A stretch of 64,000 nucleotides of DNA from Cohnella sp. CFH 77786 (GCF_019400745.1 NZ_WJIB01000021.1:1-64000), one strand, 5' to 3'; numbered from the stretch's first letter, positions 16,571-25,466 are shown. Made by a program: numbers and translations. Notes: generated from the letters alone by a model not told the origin.

Positions 16571-17587
16571 TTTCAAATCCTCATCGCTCACGAAAATCAT
16601 ATTGGGTAGTCCTGTTTTAACAGCCAAGCCCCATCCAAATGATTCCCTTTGCGATACTTGGGCACGAATGGAATTTATACCCTTTTTCCATTTAACCGGC
16701 ACACTTGCAAAGTCCGGACGAATGCGTCCGTCATTCAATGGCGGGTTCCAATACCAATCACCTTGGTACAATTCCTTATCATTGATCCATATACGGATCG
16801 AGTCACTGAACCCAAACGACAGCATGGTCTCTTGCTCTTCAGAAATCATGAAATTGCTTTTTACCTCAACACTAATCCCCGGCTCCGCTCTATGAATTCT
16901 ATTTAGATTAAGAGTACCGTTTTCCTCGACCATAGCTTTTGTCCAATACCTTGCTTCAAGCGAAGGGTTTGATACGTACCACTCTGTTATAAATGTTTCA
17001 GATTTAAGCTTGGCAAAATCTATGGTTCTTTTATTCAATGGTTTTGGATGAATTTCTTCTATGGAGAGGTTACGGATATAGCTAGGCAAGAAATTCCATA
17101 CCCCCACTTTACCCAGTTCTCCACCATGCTGCAGGTTAGATATAACGAGCGATGGCTCCGTATGATTTCCCAAGTAAACGCAAGCCCCTTCGGGTTGGAC
17201 TTCAATACTGAATGTATGCCATTCACCCGTCGTGTTTGGGAGCGGTTGTTGATAGGAAGGTCCGTTATAGATTTGCCACGTCATCGACCCGTTCATAACC
17301 GGATCATACTGAATCTCAACCGGAGCAAGATAAACCAATTCAAAATTGGCGTCGTCCTTGGCTCCAAAAACCAAACCGATGAATCCTACTTCACCGGGAA
17401 TGGCTACCTCGGCTTGAAGCCGATAAGAACGATACGGCACTTCTTCACGAAGAAAAACAACCGAATTCATCTTCTCCATATACAAAGCTTTTTTGCCGTT
17501 CCATTCCGATGGCCGTGCCTCGGAAATCCCCAAATCAAATTTCTCCAAATCATCCCACAACGAATAAATCCGCCTTGTTGCTGTCAT
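16568..17587 (-). CDS. hypothetical protein with lectin/glucanase-like N-terminal domain
   Basis: The 339-residue protein has no signal peptide or membrane segment. Residues about 35-175 (from YRSYRLQAEVAIPGEVGFIG through SQVG-like GELGKVGVWNF) look like a concanavalin-type or DUF1080-like beta-sandwich. The C-terminal half, with TMLSFGFSDSIRIWINDKEL and WKKGINSIRAQV, resembles a galactose-binding-like fold. Such modules usually accompany sugar enzymes, but no catalytic motif is seen. Its ATG overlaps the stop of a short frame upstream (17584-17769) by four bases, so it is translationally coupled to it. Function is unknown. Confidence 0.7.
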   Translation of the reverse strand: MTATRRIYSLWDDLEKFDLGISEARPSEWNGKKALYMEKMNSVVFLREEVPYRSYRLQAEVAIPGEVGFIGLVFGAKDDANFELVYLAPVEIQYDPVMNGSMTWQIYNGPSYQQPLPNTTGEWHTFSIEVQPEGACVYLGNHTEPSLVISNLQHGGELGKVGVWNFLPSYIRNLSIEEIHPKPLNKRTIDFAKLKSETFITEWYVSNPSLEARYWTKAMVEENGTLNLNRIHRAEPGISVEVKSNFMISEEQETMLSFGFSDSIRIWINDKELYQGDWYWNPPLNDGRIRPDFASVPVKWKKGINSIRAQVSQRESFGWGLAVKTGLPNMIFVSDEDLK

Positions 17588-17769
17588 TTTGTTCTATCTC
17601 CCTGTCTTATTAGATTCAAGTGGTCAAGCAACAGCCAACAGACCGCGCATCCCATCCGGAAACGCCTCAATGTAAAGACTTGATCTACATCGGATGTTTC
17701 GAAAAAAAGAGACCGAATGCCTGTCCCCTCCATTTTGAACTCGAGAATGTCGTCACCCTCCGCAAGCAC
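17584..17769 (-). pseudogene. short ORF, probable C-terminal fragment of a larger protein
   Basis: This 61-codon frame begins at a GTG with an in-frame TGA ten codons upstream and no clear RBS. It reads GVLAEGDDILEFKMEGTGIR, SLFFETSDVDQVF and ends QGDRTK. The sequence looks like the end of a beta-sandwich protein rather than a free peptide. The stop overlaps the next ATG (ATGA), typical of intact operon partners, so the parent gene probably preceded the lectin-like gene and lost its 5' part. No family is recognised. Confidence 0.35.
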
Positions 17770-17823
17770 CCCAGTTCCCTTTCTTAAAATCCTTCAAATG
17801 CGGATGTTGAACGCGAAGACCAA

Positions 17824-17867
17824 AAAGGGCTGCAACAGGTCATTAATCCTTAACCTGCCACAGCCCC
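17824..17867. terminator. hairpin resembling the sulfurtransferase terminator
   Basis: AAAAAGGGCTGCAACAGGT pairs with ACCTGCCACAGCCCC. The same two-arm design, with similar bases, appears at 37357-37402 after the sulfurtransferase gene. It is therefore a repeated terminator-like sequence. Confidence 0.5.
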
Positions 17868-17964
17868 GCGTCCGACGCCGCCTCTCAAATCTTACCCTTC
17901 CCCCTGGAGATGTCGATTAGTTCAGGGATGACGTCCATAGATATGTAGGTTCGGCAAGTGCTGC

Positions 17965-18666
17965 TCAACTTGCAGCTACAAGTGTAAGCTGATCTCCAGG
18001 CTGAAGAGCTAAGCCTTCGATTCCTTGCTCCTTCAGTTGCGCGGTGAAGGCTGCAGCATTTTGTGCGATGCCCGGGAATGTGCTGTGATGAACTGGGATC
18101 ACGTTCTTTGCTTGCAGCCACTTTGCTGCAATCAGAGCATCCTCAGGTCCCATTGTCAATATATCCCCTATCGGCAGTACCGCGTAATCGATATCGTAGA
18201 GCTCGCCGAACATTTTCATATCTCCGAACAAGGAGGTGTCGCCGGCATGATAAAGCGTAATTCCGTTCCAATCCATGATAAAACCGCCCGGCATACCTGC
18301 ATAGATGATGCTTTGGGAATCGTCCGATATGAAAGAGGAGCTGTGGAACGCGTGAACAAGCTTTGCTCTGGCAAATCCCAAGTCCACAGTTCCTCCAATG
18401 TTCATTCCGATCGTCTTCAGACCCTTCCAGGAGTAGTAGGTAGCGAGTTCATAGGTGGCGACAATGGTCGCATCGTTAGCTCTGGCGATAGCTTCCGCAT
18501 CTGCGGTGTGATCCGAGTGTCCGTGTGTAAGCAAGATATATTGAACTTGAATATCCTCGGCTTTCGCTTTCGCAACAGGATTGCCGCTCAGAAACGGATC
18601 GATGATGATCGAACGCTCTCCATCCGCGAGCTGAATGCAAGAGTGTCCGTGAAAAACAAGGTTCAT
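17965..18666 (-). CDS. UPF0173 family metal-dependent hydrolase
   Basis: The 233-residue protein is a compact MBL-fold enzyme of the YtkL/UPF0173 type. It begins MNLVFHGHSCIQL, has IIIDPFLSGNP, the metal motif LTHGHSDHTADAE (about 47-59), and later ITLYHAGDTSLFGDM and VIPVHHSTFPG. These are the usual landmarks of the family, including its full length. The physiological substrate of this family is not established. GGAGGAG lies five bases before the ATG. It stands alone, divergent from the PaaX-like gene with about 150 AT-rich bases between them. Confidence 0.9.
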   Translation of the reverse strand: MNLVFHGHSCIQLADGERSIIIDPFLSGNPVAKAKAEDIQVQYILLTHGHSDHTADAEAIARANDATIVATYELATYYSWKGLKTIGMNIGGTVDLGFARAKLVHAFHSSSFISDDSQSIIYAGMPGGFIMDWNGITLYHAGDTSLFGDMKMFGELYDIDYAVLPIGDILTMGPEDALIAAKWLQAKNVIPVHHSTFPGIAQNAAAFTAQLKEQGIEGLALQPGDQLTLVAAS

Positions 18667-18814
18667 TTAGTCTCCTCCATATACTATATTTTATTCGAAT
18701 GACGACAAAGTGATTATATTTTTTATTTCTTTCCTTGTCAAATTTTTATTTTTTTGTTTTCAAAGCATTGTGATATGATGGTAGCGAGTATGCTGGAAGG
18801 GGTTCAAATATCGA

Positions 18815-19606
18815 ATGCTGTCAATCGAGAAGCAGATACTTTTCCTATTATCAAAAAAGCGTTGCATGCATGCTAATGAATTGGTGCAAATTTATACGAA
18901 GCGCGGCTATAAGGAGCAGTCGATCAGGAACGTTTTATCACGAATGAAGAAAGAAAAGTATATTCATGCAGAACAACGTTCCCTGTATTCCATCGTGGAC
19001 AAAGGGGAGCAGTTTTTATCTTTCGTGAACCGGAAACCGTGGCAATACGATGTGGACTGGAACCGCAAATGGTATTTCGTTCACTTCGAGGTACCGGAAC
19101 CGGAGAGGGCAAAAAGGGATCAATTCCGTTTGCAGCTGCTGCAGCTTGGCTACGGACAAATGTATAAAGGCGTTTATGTCTCTCCTTGGGATTACAGCAA
19201 GCAGCTTTTGTCCTGGATTCATGCAGCCTCCATGGATGAATACGTCACGATCTCGGAAGCATCGATTTTGTTTCGGGATATTACTCCCGAGCGGGCAGCC
19301 GACATTTGGCCACTAGCCGGCATCCATCGCCTGCATCAGGAGAAGTGGAAATGGTATCAAGAAGAATTCGTGCCGGCTCTGAATCAGGAAATCAGAGGCA
19401 AGATGGACCCCTTAGAGCTGTTTGTCCTATATTTGCATATCGGAGAGGTTATCAGCGAGATTAGCCTTAGGGATCCCATGCTTCCGGTGTCTCTGCTTCC
19501 ATACGATTGGATTGGGCAACGCGTTATCTCCGAGTTGTATCGTTCGTTTCAGTCGTTCGCCACCCTCATCCCCAGCTCTTCAAATTATTATCAATTTCTC
19601 GTGTGA
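18815..19606 (+). CDS. PaaX-family transcriptional regulator
   Basis: The 263-residue protein has the PaaX layout. It has an N-terminal winged helix (about 1-60, YTKRGYKEQSIRNVLSRMKK), a central domain starting WNRKWYFVHFEVPEPERAKR with GYGQMYKGVYVSPWDY, and a C-terminal domain ending DPMLPVSLLPYDWIGQRV. PaaX represses phenylacetate degradation genes in other bacteria. No such pathway is in this window, so the regulator is an orphan and its ligand is unknown. AAGGGG lies 12 bases before the ATG, a long but usable spacing. Confidence 0.8.
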   Translation: MLSIEKQILFLLSKKRCMHANELVQIYTKRGYKEQSIRNVLSRMKKEKYIHAEQRSLYSIVDKGEQFLSFVNRKPWQYDVDWNRKWYFVHFEVPEPERAKRDQFRLQLLQLGYGQMYKGVYVSPWDYSKQLLSWIHAASMDEYVTISEASILFRDITPERAADIWPLAGIHRLHQEKWKWYQEEFVPALNQEIRGKMDPLELFVLYLHIGEVISEISLRDPMLPVSLLPYDWIGQRVISELYRSFQSFATLIPSSSNYYQFLV

Positions 19607-19719
19607 GCAAACAACGTCAATGATTGCTACAAATTTTGTTGGTAGAGAATGCGTGCAGACGCTCGATTCGTCAATGCTCCGAAATTGCTTTCATTGACTC
19701 CGTGTTGACTTCGGGGCAT

Positions 19720-19757
19720 AAAAAAATACACCGCCGGGGCGAACATGCCCGTGGCGA
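19720..19757 (-). terminator. minus-strand terminator after a sulfurtransferase remnant
   Basis: An interrupted stem (GCC-A-CGGGC with GCCC-C-GGC) precedes seven T residues on the minus strand, just past the remnant stop at 19780. A related sequence follows the remnant at 35272. Confidence 0.5.
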
Positions 19758-19779
19758 TGGATCCAATGATTAATAACTG

Positions 19780-19851
19780 CTATTCTTTCTTCGGTTCTCC
19801 CTCATTCCCGACGGTTATCGGGTAATCTTTGAATGTAATCCAATTGCTCCC
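19780..19851 (-). pseudogene. sulfurtransferase 3'-end remnant fused to an AraC fragment
   Basis: The minus-strand frame reads [20 protein letters not shown] and KKE before the stop. It parallels the tail GSWSDWITYSENPIAVGEE of the intact sulfurtransferase at 37424. It joins an AraC-type fragment at about 19852. The fusion is out of frame with that fragment, so neither part is functional. Confidence 0.45.
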
Positions 19852-20050
19852 GGAAGATTCTTGAATGCACGTGCAAACGCTTCTGGCGAATCATATCCAT
19901 ATTTCATGGCTACCTCGATAACCTTCGCATCCGCGGTCTGGAGCTCGAACCCCGCCAACGTGAGACGTCGACGCCGAATATACTCGGATAACGATACGCC
20001 GGTCATAAAAGGAAATAATAATGAATGCCGTGCATCTACTGCACGAAAAG
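19852..20050 (-). pseudogene. AraC-type HTH fragment, copy 1
   Basis: The fragment reads [20 protein letters not shown] and [20 protein letters not shown], then stops being AraC-like after AFKNL. It is almost identical to residues about 45-85 of the intact AraC gene at 25501-26352. The N-terminal half is missing: the sequence jumps directly to the 5' flank of the intact gene (GAATGCCGTGCATCT). It is therefore an internally deleted copy. It also carries the start of a sulfurtransferase tail at its other end. Confidence 0.7.
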
Positions 20051-20078
20051 ACACTTCAGTATCCGAATCGTGTTGACT

Positions 20079-20178
20079 TTAGGTTTGCAATGGTGGGGGC
20101 GTCCCTTTCTGTCCCTCTTCGTCCCCAGTCGACCCTTTATTCCCCTCAAAGTTAACCCAATCGCTCCAGCTGTCGGAT
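20079..20178 (-). pseudogene. second sulfurtransferase 3'-end remnant
   Basis: The minus strand reads YKKSDSWSDWVNFEGN and runs to a stop at 20079. SDSWSDWVNF parallels the GSWSDWITY motif of sulfurtransferase C-termini. After that the frame (GSTGDEEGQKG) is unlike the family, so this tail differs from the others. It lies directly beside AraC copy 1. Confidence 0.4.
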
Positions 20179-20292
20179 TTTTTGTAGAATCCCTTTGCAA
20201 TTCCGGAATTCATTAACCCATAAACCTGTATTCTTCAGGAAGATTGTCATGCTTCCTTGATATTTCTGCTCTTGTACTTTTCCTCCCTTTTA

Positions 20293-20688
20293 TCACGACC
20301 TCACTTTGGCCAGCAGCTCTTCAAAGTGAAAATCCGCCGGCTCCGACTCTATACACTTGGTAAGCCTTATCGCATCTTCTACCCTTGATAAACCTCTCTG
20401 AAAATCGGAGATATTAAAGGAGTTATTATTTTGAAATGTATCAATAAGTTGAACTAAGGAGAAGGTTCCATATAACCTTTTCGCTTTTTCCTTCGCTTTC
20501 TGCGGTGCATTGTCGAGAAATACTACATTGATGCACTCGAATGTTTCGCCATGAAATTGTCCAATCAGATGTTCATCCAAAAACGTTTCCAACAATTTCA
20601 ATGAGATGTTCTTCTCTTCTTTCGTTTTATAGTTTTTATATTCAATCAAGAATCTCAATGTTCCCCGCCATCCTTCCGCTTTGTTCAA
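20293..20688 (-). CDS. hypothetical protein, uncertain start
   Basis: The 131-residue frame reads as a soluble, mixed-helix protein with LRFLIEYKNYKTKEEKNISL (about 11-30), a phenylalanine-rich middle and ELLAKVRS at the end. No family is recognised. The frame opens with TTG immediately after an in-frame TAA and no good RBS is present, so the real start may be further in or lost. It stands between decayed sulfurtransferase/AraC fragments and the DUF1348 operon, which makes a truncated gene plausible. Confidence 0.45.
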   Translation of the reverse strand: MNKAEGWRGTLRFLIEYKNYKTKEEKNISLKLLETFLDEHLIGQFHGETFECINVVFLDNAPQKAKEKAKRLYGTFSLVQLIDTFQNNNSFNISDFQRGLSRVEDAIRLTKCIESEPADFHFEELLAKVRS

Positions 20689-20916
20689 TTAGACTCAGGT
20701 TCTGTCGAGTACGTTGCTAAATATTGTAGTCACAAAATTATTCCATTATCCTGTGGTTGCTGCACGTCTTGTTGACTCCATGTTGATTAGACTTACATGA
20801 CACCCGCTCTGTTGTTTGCAGTTTGTTGGTGGTTGTCTGCAAATGGATTTGAACGGACCATTGTTAATGCAATAATCATGATGGCTTTCATGGTGCCGTT
20901 AAATTTTGTTGCATGA

Positions 20917-20945
20917 TTGCCATTATAAACCGATCGGTCTATAAT
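20917..20945 (+). promoter_or_regulatory. sigma-A promoter with TetR-type operator for the DUF1348/TetR operon
   Basis: TTGCCA (20917-20922) and TATAAT (20940-20945) are separated by 17 bases, an ideal sigma-A spacing. The perfect palindrome ACCGATCGGT (20929-20938) lies between them, where a bound repressor would block RNA polymerase. The operon encodes a TetR regulator, so autoregulation is likely. Confidence 0.75.
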
Positions 20946-20976
20946 GAAACGAATAGAATAGAAATGAGGAGATCAA

Positions 20977-21438
20977 ATGAACATACTCGTGCCCCCATTC
21001 ACCCGGGAAACCGCAACCCAAAAAGTCCGGATGGCTGAGGATGGTTGGAACAGCCGTGACCCGCATCGGGTGTCTCTTGTTTATACGGAGGACAGCCGTT
21101 GGCGGAACCGCGCCGAATTTCCGGTCGGCCGACCGGAAATCGTGGAGTTTCTCACAAGAAAATGGGCTAAGGAGCTGGACTACCGGCTAATAAAGGAGCT
21201 TTGGTCGTTCACCGATGACCGTATCGCGGTGCGCTTTGCATACGAGTGGCACGACGATAGCGGACATTGGTTCCGATCATACGGGAACGAAAATTGGGAG
21301 TTTGCTTCCGATGGGTTGATGCAGCGCCGGTTTGCGTCGATAAACGATATGCCGATTAAAGAATCTGAACGGAAATTTCATTGGCCGCTCGGTCGGCGCC
21401 CCGATGACCACCCAGGTCTCAGCGAGTTAGGCCTATGA
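20977..21438 (+). CDS. DUF1348 / SnoaL-like nuclear transport factor 2 family protein
   Basis: The 153-residue protein has the DUF1348 pattern: [40 protein letters not shown] and [20 protein letters not shown], ending near [20 protein letters not shown]. The fold is an alpha/beta cone as in SnoaL, and members are often of unknown function. GAGGAG lies before the ATG. It overlaps the next TetR gene by four bases, so the pair forms an autoregulated two-gene operon. Confidence 0.88.
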   Translation: MNILVPPFTRETATQKVRMAEDGWNSRDPHRVSLVYTEDSRWRNRAEFPVGRPEIVEFLTRKWAKELDYRLIKELWSFTDDRIAVRFAYEWHDDSGHWFRSYGNENWEFASDGLMQRRFASINDMPIKESERKFHWPLGRRPDDHPGLSELGL

Positions 21439-22010
21439 CCCGTACCGTCTTCGAAAAGTCCGATGTCATTCCGATGGTTGCCGAGGTTTTTCGCGAGCTC
21501 GGTTATGAAGGTGCTTCCCTGAGCAAGATCACGACCCGCACCGGACTTTCTAAAGGAAGCCTTTATTATTTCTTTCCCGGAGGAAAAGAGGAAATGGCCG
21601 CCGAGATCCTCGCACACGTAGAGGCGTGGTTCTCAGCCAACGTGTTTGAGCCGCTGGAACGCGACGAACCCATTACGGCTATTCAAAAGATGTGGCGCGA
21701 GGTCGATGCGTATTTTCGATCGGGCCAACGGATTTGTCTCGTAGGCGCTTTTGCTCTCGACGAGACTCGGGATCGGTTCGCTGCGATGATTAGTCAATAT
21801 TTCAAAAGATGGATCGAAGCCTTATGTGCAGCACTTGTTCGAGCCGGAGCGGCAATTGAAGCCGCCACAGCGATTTCGGAAGAGGCGATTGGCGGAATTC
21901 AGGGAGGATTGATTCTCGCTAGAGCGCTTAACGATGAGGCGATTTTCCAACGTACCATCGCAGGTCTCGCCGAGCGATTGGCGAAGTATACTCAGGGCGG
22001 CTCCTCTTAG
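21435..22010 (+). CDS. TetR family regulator
   Basis: The 191-residue repressor has an HTH at about residues 10-55 ([37 protein letters not shown]). The C-terminal ligand domain shows the [18 protein letters not shown] pattern of YxaF/LmrA-like repressors. Its ATG overlaps the DUF1348 stop (ATGA). The promoter upstream contains a clear palindrome between -35 and -10, so it most likely represses its own operon until a ligand binds. The ligand is unknown. Confidence 0.88.
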   Translation: MTRTVFEKSDVIPMVAEVFRELGYEGASLSKITTRTGLSKGSLYYFFPGGKEEMAAEILAHVEAWFSANVFEPLERDEPITAIQKMWREVDAYFRSGQRICLVGAFALDETRDRFAAMISQYFKRWIEALCAALVRAGAAIEAATAISEEAIGGIQGGLILARALNDEAIFQRTIAGLAERLAKYTQGGSS

Positions 22011-22017
22011 AGAATAA

Positions 22018-22062
22018 AAGAAAACATCGCCGGGAAAAATCCACCAGGCGATGTTTTCTCTT
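22018..22062 (+). terminator. terminator of the DUF1348/TetR operon
   Basis: GAAAACATCGCC and GGCGATGTTTTC form a perfect 12-bp stem around a 15-base loop, starting eight bases after the TetR stop and ending in a T-rich stretch. Confidence 0.8.
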
Positions 22063-22129
22063 TAACGTACTACTTTAATCTTTCCGTGCCTCTTCTTCCC
22101 CCGACGCAGGATTTTCCTTGTAGCCACAG

Positions 22130-23182
22130 TCAGTTTGCAGGACTTTTTAACAGATTCACGATTTCGTCTTTGCTTCCAAGGCCCTTCACCCTCATTTTCA
22201 AGCCATCTAGATGGTCGAACGCGGTTGCGTCGAAGGTCATGGAAATCAAATCCTTCTTATCTGCAGTATAATCCATCGTTGCCGTGTTCGAGGGGTGATA
22301 AATATTGCCTTTACTGTCGATAAGGGTTACTTTCCAAAGAATGCTCTCGTCCACAGGCTTGTCTACGACAAACTGGATGCTCATTCCTGTAGGCAGCATT
22401 TCCGCGGAGATGACTTTGATCATGGGGTTATCTTCGGCAACGTATTTCACTGGTTCATGTTCCGTGAATTTTTCGTCAAGCTCAAACGTATTCTTCCAAT
22501 CCCCCTCAATGACCCTATACGGCTTCTCCCGGTCTTTTTTATACAGCGAGATGGATTTGATATCCAAGGCCAACGCTTTGATATTGTCGAATTTCCCTTG
22601 CGGGGATTGCAGTTCCAGATGGTATAGGGCCTTCCCGTTATTTTTCAGGGAAACGTCCGTATGCCAATCCATCGCACCGGCTAATCTATTCGGGTTGCCG
22701 TCTTCCCTGATCGGTCTTCCTTTATCGTCGTGGATCAACAAATCCAAGAAAACCCGATCCGTATCGTTTAACAGTGAAGCATCGTCAAAATCCAATTGGA
22801 AAGTGATCGCCATCTTCGTCTTGTCAACAACAACACGATCTACCTGAACGGTAACGCCGCTTTTCTTAACGGCACGATTCACGGCTTGAGAATATCCATG
22901 TTCGTTCGCTTTCTGAATTCCCGTATCCTTGTAAAAGAGGGACTTGATGGCGGCGACCGCTGAATCGTTGCTTAGTATCGATACCATGAAAGTGCCGAAC
23001 AATGCGATTGAGGCCACCCAAATTCGTCTTTTCCGCAGATAAGCGTTTCTCCTTTCCGTACTTTCCGACTTTAACTTTCGGATTTGTTCGAAAGCCGCTT
23101 CCGTTTTGCGCATGACGCTTTCGGGTATTTCGCTTTCGACCGAGAAGGCATCCATTATCTTTCTTTCCAATTCGTGATTCAT
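22130..23182 (-). CDS. DUF4179-type anti-sigma factor, membrane protein
   Basis: The 350-residue protein has a cytosolic N-terminus with short charged helices (about 1-50), one membrane segment (IWVASIALFGTFMVSIL, about 53-70), and a long extracytoplasmic part. That part begins with a DUF4179-like domain (TVQVDRVVVDKTKMAITFQL, about 110-129) and ends in a DUF5643-like beta-rich domain. This architecture is usual for anti-sigma factors encoded after ECF sigma genes in Bacillus and Paenibacillus. Its start overlaps the sigma stop by four bases. It should hold the sigma factor at the membrane until an envelope signal arrives. Confidence 0.85.
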   Translation of the reverse strand: MNHELERKIMDAFSVESEIPESVMRKTEAAFEQIRKLKSESTERRNAYLRKRRIWVASIALFGTFMVSILSNDSAVAAIKSLFYKDTGIQKANEHGYSQAVNRAVKKSGVTVQVDRVVVDKTKMAITFQLDFDDASLLNDTDRVFLDLLIHDDKGRPIREDGNPNRLAGAMDWHTDVSLKNNGKALYHLELQSPQGKFDNIKALALDIKSISLYKKDREKPYRVIEGDWKNTFELDEKFTEHEPVKYVAEDNPMIKVISAEMLPTGMSIQFVVDKPVDESILWKVTLIDSKGNIYHPSNTATMDYTADKKDLISMTFDATAFDHLDGLKMRVKGLGSKDEIVNLLKSPAN

Positions 23183-23736
23183 TGCGTCAAACCTCCAGAC
23201 GTGTTGGGTTGAACCTGCCCGTTCCCGTTAAGATAAAATTCCTTTAGTTTTTGCCTGGCTCTGTTCAATTGGGACTTGATCGTATTTTCTTTTTCGTTGA
23301 GAATTTCACCGATCTCCCTCGAAGTGAACCCATTCACATAATGGAGGATAATGACCGTTCGATGGCTCTCGCTCAACATAGTTAAGGTTCGACTGAAATC
23401 TATTTCACCTTCAAGGTCCGGGTGCGTAAACGAAAGACTGCCTTCGCCGAGTTGACTATAATCCTCTACGTAAACGACTTTCCCTCTCGATTGAACGATG
23501 TCATTGCACTTGTTGATCAGAATCCTGGTTATCCACGTCTTGAAGAACCGCGGTTGCCTGAGTTTATGAAGATCTCTGTAAGCCGCAAGGATGGTGTCCT
23601 GTATCGCATCTCCAATATCATCTTCCGAATGGAGTCTGATTTTCGCGATTTTATACATCGGAGGCAGATACTCGTTGATCGCTTGAATAAATGCTTCTTC
23701 ATCCCCTTTTTGGGCTTTTTTGATGAGTAACTCCAT
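23179..23736 (-). CDS. ECF sigma factor (SigV/RpoE type)
   Basis: The 185-residue sigma factor has region 2 with MYKIAKIRLHSEDDIGDAIQ and DTILAAYRDLHKLRQPRFFK TWITRILINKC. Region 4 has RTVIILHYVNGFTSREIGEI and KENTIKSQLNRARQKLKEF. The ATG at 23736 is preferred because AGGAGG lies five to six bases upstream; an upstream frame extension to 23826 has no such site. It is co-translated with a DUF4179 anti-sigma factor. The regulon cannot be inferred from the window. Confidence 0.9.
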   Translation of the reverse strand: MELLIKKAQKGDEEAFIQAINEYLPPMYKIAKIRLHSEDDIGDAIQDTILAAYRDLHKLRQPRFFKTWITRILINKCNDIVQSRGKVVYVEDYSQLGEGSLSFTHPDLEGEIDFSRTLTMLSESHRTVIILHYVNGFTSREIGEILNEKENTIKSQLNRARQKLKEFYLNGNGQVQPNTSGGLTQ

Positions 23737-23903
23737 ACCGTTCCTCCTGGCTTCGTGATGGGGTGGCTTTGTACATGTACTTCCGTTAGACTCCGGGAAG
23801 GCTCCAAATAGTTGCATGGAACCCAAACTTTTTTGTTTGCCAGCTGTTGAACGAGCCGTAACCCATCGAAGTTACATATCGCAAATAACTACAAAAGAAA
23901 GTA

Positions 23904-23944
23904 AAAACCCACCCCAAGGTTGTCCGCCGAAGGTGGGTTTTACA
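23904..23944. terminator. bidirectional terminator
   Basis: AAAACCCACC and GGTGGGTTTT form a perfect stem with an 18-base loop, T-rich on both sides. It lies just past the methyltransferase stop and before the sigma operon. Confidence 0.75.
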
Positions 23945-23979
23945 CGTTCCTGCAACTTAAGGGAAACGTTTTTATAATT

Positions 23980-24729
23980 CTATTTTCGTGCCTTTATTAC
24001 AAATCGTTTTGAATTGGTTTGAATCCCCTTCTCATTTTGATTCTCAGCAATAAATGCCCGGAGTATCTCAAAATCTTTCTGATTTTGTCCAAAGTCAGGA
24101 ATAATCGGCGTATGCATAAGGAGAAATATTAAATCTTCTGGCGCCTGATAATATTCCACTGTGTCATACTCGAACCACTTTATTTCTGTAAACCCTGCTT
24201 TGGATAATTCTTGTATATACCTCCTCATCAATATGCCGGTTGATTCACCATAGCTCTGGCCTCTTCCTAATGCTTGTTTTAGATTTTCTTTATCGCCTTC
24301 ACTTACTTGCTGGGTAAGAAAAATCCCATCCTCCGATAAAACTTTCGCTACTTGATCGGCGTCAAACTCAGAATGCCGGCAAGAAACCACATCAAAAAAC
24401 CGTTCAGGAAAATCAAGTTTGCCTGCGTCCATTTGCATAAATCGTACGTTCGAAACTCCGGAACGTTTTAAATTTGCATTCGCTGTTTGAATCATTCCGG
24501 ACGAGAGGTCGATTCCAACTAGAAGCAGAGCTGCCTCGTGAATGGAGAGAATAGCCTCGCCACCGCCAGTTCCGATGTCTAGTAATACATCTGATCGTTT
24601 ACTTACTTTAACGACTTCTTCATATAAATTTGCTGTTTTTCCTTCAACCTTGCAGCGCAGCTTGCTGAAATCCCAACCATTCCATTGTCCAACTCTATCA
24701 TAAAAGTTCCTATATTCTTTTTCGTCCAT
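23980..24729 (-). CDS. class I SAM-dependent methyltransferase
   Basis: The 249-residue protein has the Rossmann-type methyltransferase motif I LLDIGTGGGEA (about 49-59), the motif-II acid in LLVGIDLSSGM, and motif IV/post-IV VVSCRHSEFDADQVAKVL. No special substrate-binding domain is visible, so the substrate is unknown. AAAGGTGG lies ten bases before the ATG. It stands alone between the sigma operon and a long gene-poor gap. Confidence 0.85.
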   Translation of the reverse strand: MDEKEYRNFYDRVGQWNGWDFSKLRCKVEGKTANLYEEVVKVSKRSDVLLDIGTGGGEAILSIHEAALLLVGIDLSSGMIQTANANLKRSGVSNVRFMQMDAGKLDFPERFFDVVSCRHSEFDADQVAKVLSEDGIFLTQQVSEGDKENLKQALGRGQSYGESTGILMRRYIQELSKAGFTEIKWFEYDTVEYYQAPEDLIFLLMHTPIIPDFGQNQKDFEILRAFIAENQNEKGIQTNSKRFVIKARK

Positions 24730-25091
24730 GGCACAAAATCCACCTTTCGAATGAGGTTACTCATAGTCATGTGAATGCGTTCCGAAAATCCGTTCGAAAT
24801 CTAGAATTCATATCTCAAAGGGCAGACTTTCCCCTTGATGGCTGGTACGCGTCTTACCCAGCCCGATTCCTAGATACCTCGAACAATCCGGAACAACATC
24901 CAATTCACCTCATTTGAAAGATTAGATTTAATCATAATCTACGCTGCCCTTTATGTAAATGCGCTGCCCCTCGAACATGTAATTACAATATTTTGTTGAT
25001 CACGCCAACATTGGACTGAACGAAGTACTTTACTTTAGAACAGGAATAATAGACCCGCGTATATATTAATAATGAAACAACGGAGGTCATT
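24730..25091. other. intergenic gap with no recognised gene
   Basis: These 362 bases hold no supported gene. A minus-strand frame from an ATG near 24940 is broken by a stop after 21 codons and then continues to about 24800. It may be a remnant but is not recognisable. No terminator or riboswitch pattern is evident. Confidence 0.4.
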
Positions 25092-25466
25092 ATGAAAAAG
25101 CTAATTATGTGGGTTATTTCTATTACCGCTCTTTTAATATGCTTGATTTTTGTGTATCTCATGAACCTTAGATTTCCGGTCAATGAAGTCAGTCCAATAG
25201 AAGTCATTTACAAGGTAGAGAAGTCTTCAGATCCTATCATCAAGGTAGGGACTTACCAGGAATATGATTGGTATATATCTAAGCTAAATCCCGCTTCTAC
25301 TCATGAGCAACTTACTCTAAAAATGAAGGATAAAGGCTGGCGCTATGAGGATCAGGAAGGTGCAGGTTTATTCTTCACAAAGAATGATATGACTGAGATC
25401 ATAACCTGCCAGACATGGACAACGCGGTATTATCTATGTAAAGTTAATACCGCCGTACAGATGTAA
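25092..25466 (+). CDS. small membrane-anchored hypothetical protein
   Basis: The 124-residue protein has an N-terminal hydrophobic helix (about 5-25, LIMWVISITALLICLIFVYL) that fits an uncleaved anchor or signal. The rest is a compact alpha/beta domain facing outward (STHEQLTLKMKDKGWRYEDQ). GGAGG lies six bases before the ATG. It has no operon partner and no recognised family. Confidence 0.7.
   Translation: MKKLIMWVISITALLICLIFVYLMNLRFPVNEVSPIEVIYKVEKSSDPIIKVGTYQEYDWYISKLNPASTHEQLTLKMKDKGWRYEDQEGAGLFFTKNDMTEIITCQTWTTRYYLCKVNTAVQM

Noticed and set aside
20293-20688. Possible immunity protein of a toxin system
   Set aside because: Size and solubility fit loosely, but no toxin gene or family motif is present, so no function is given.
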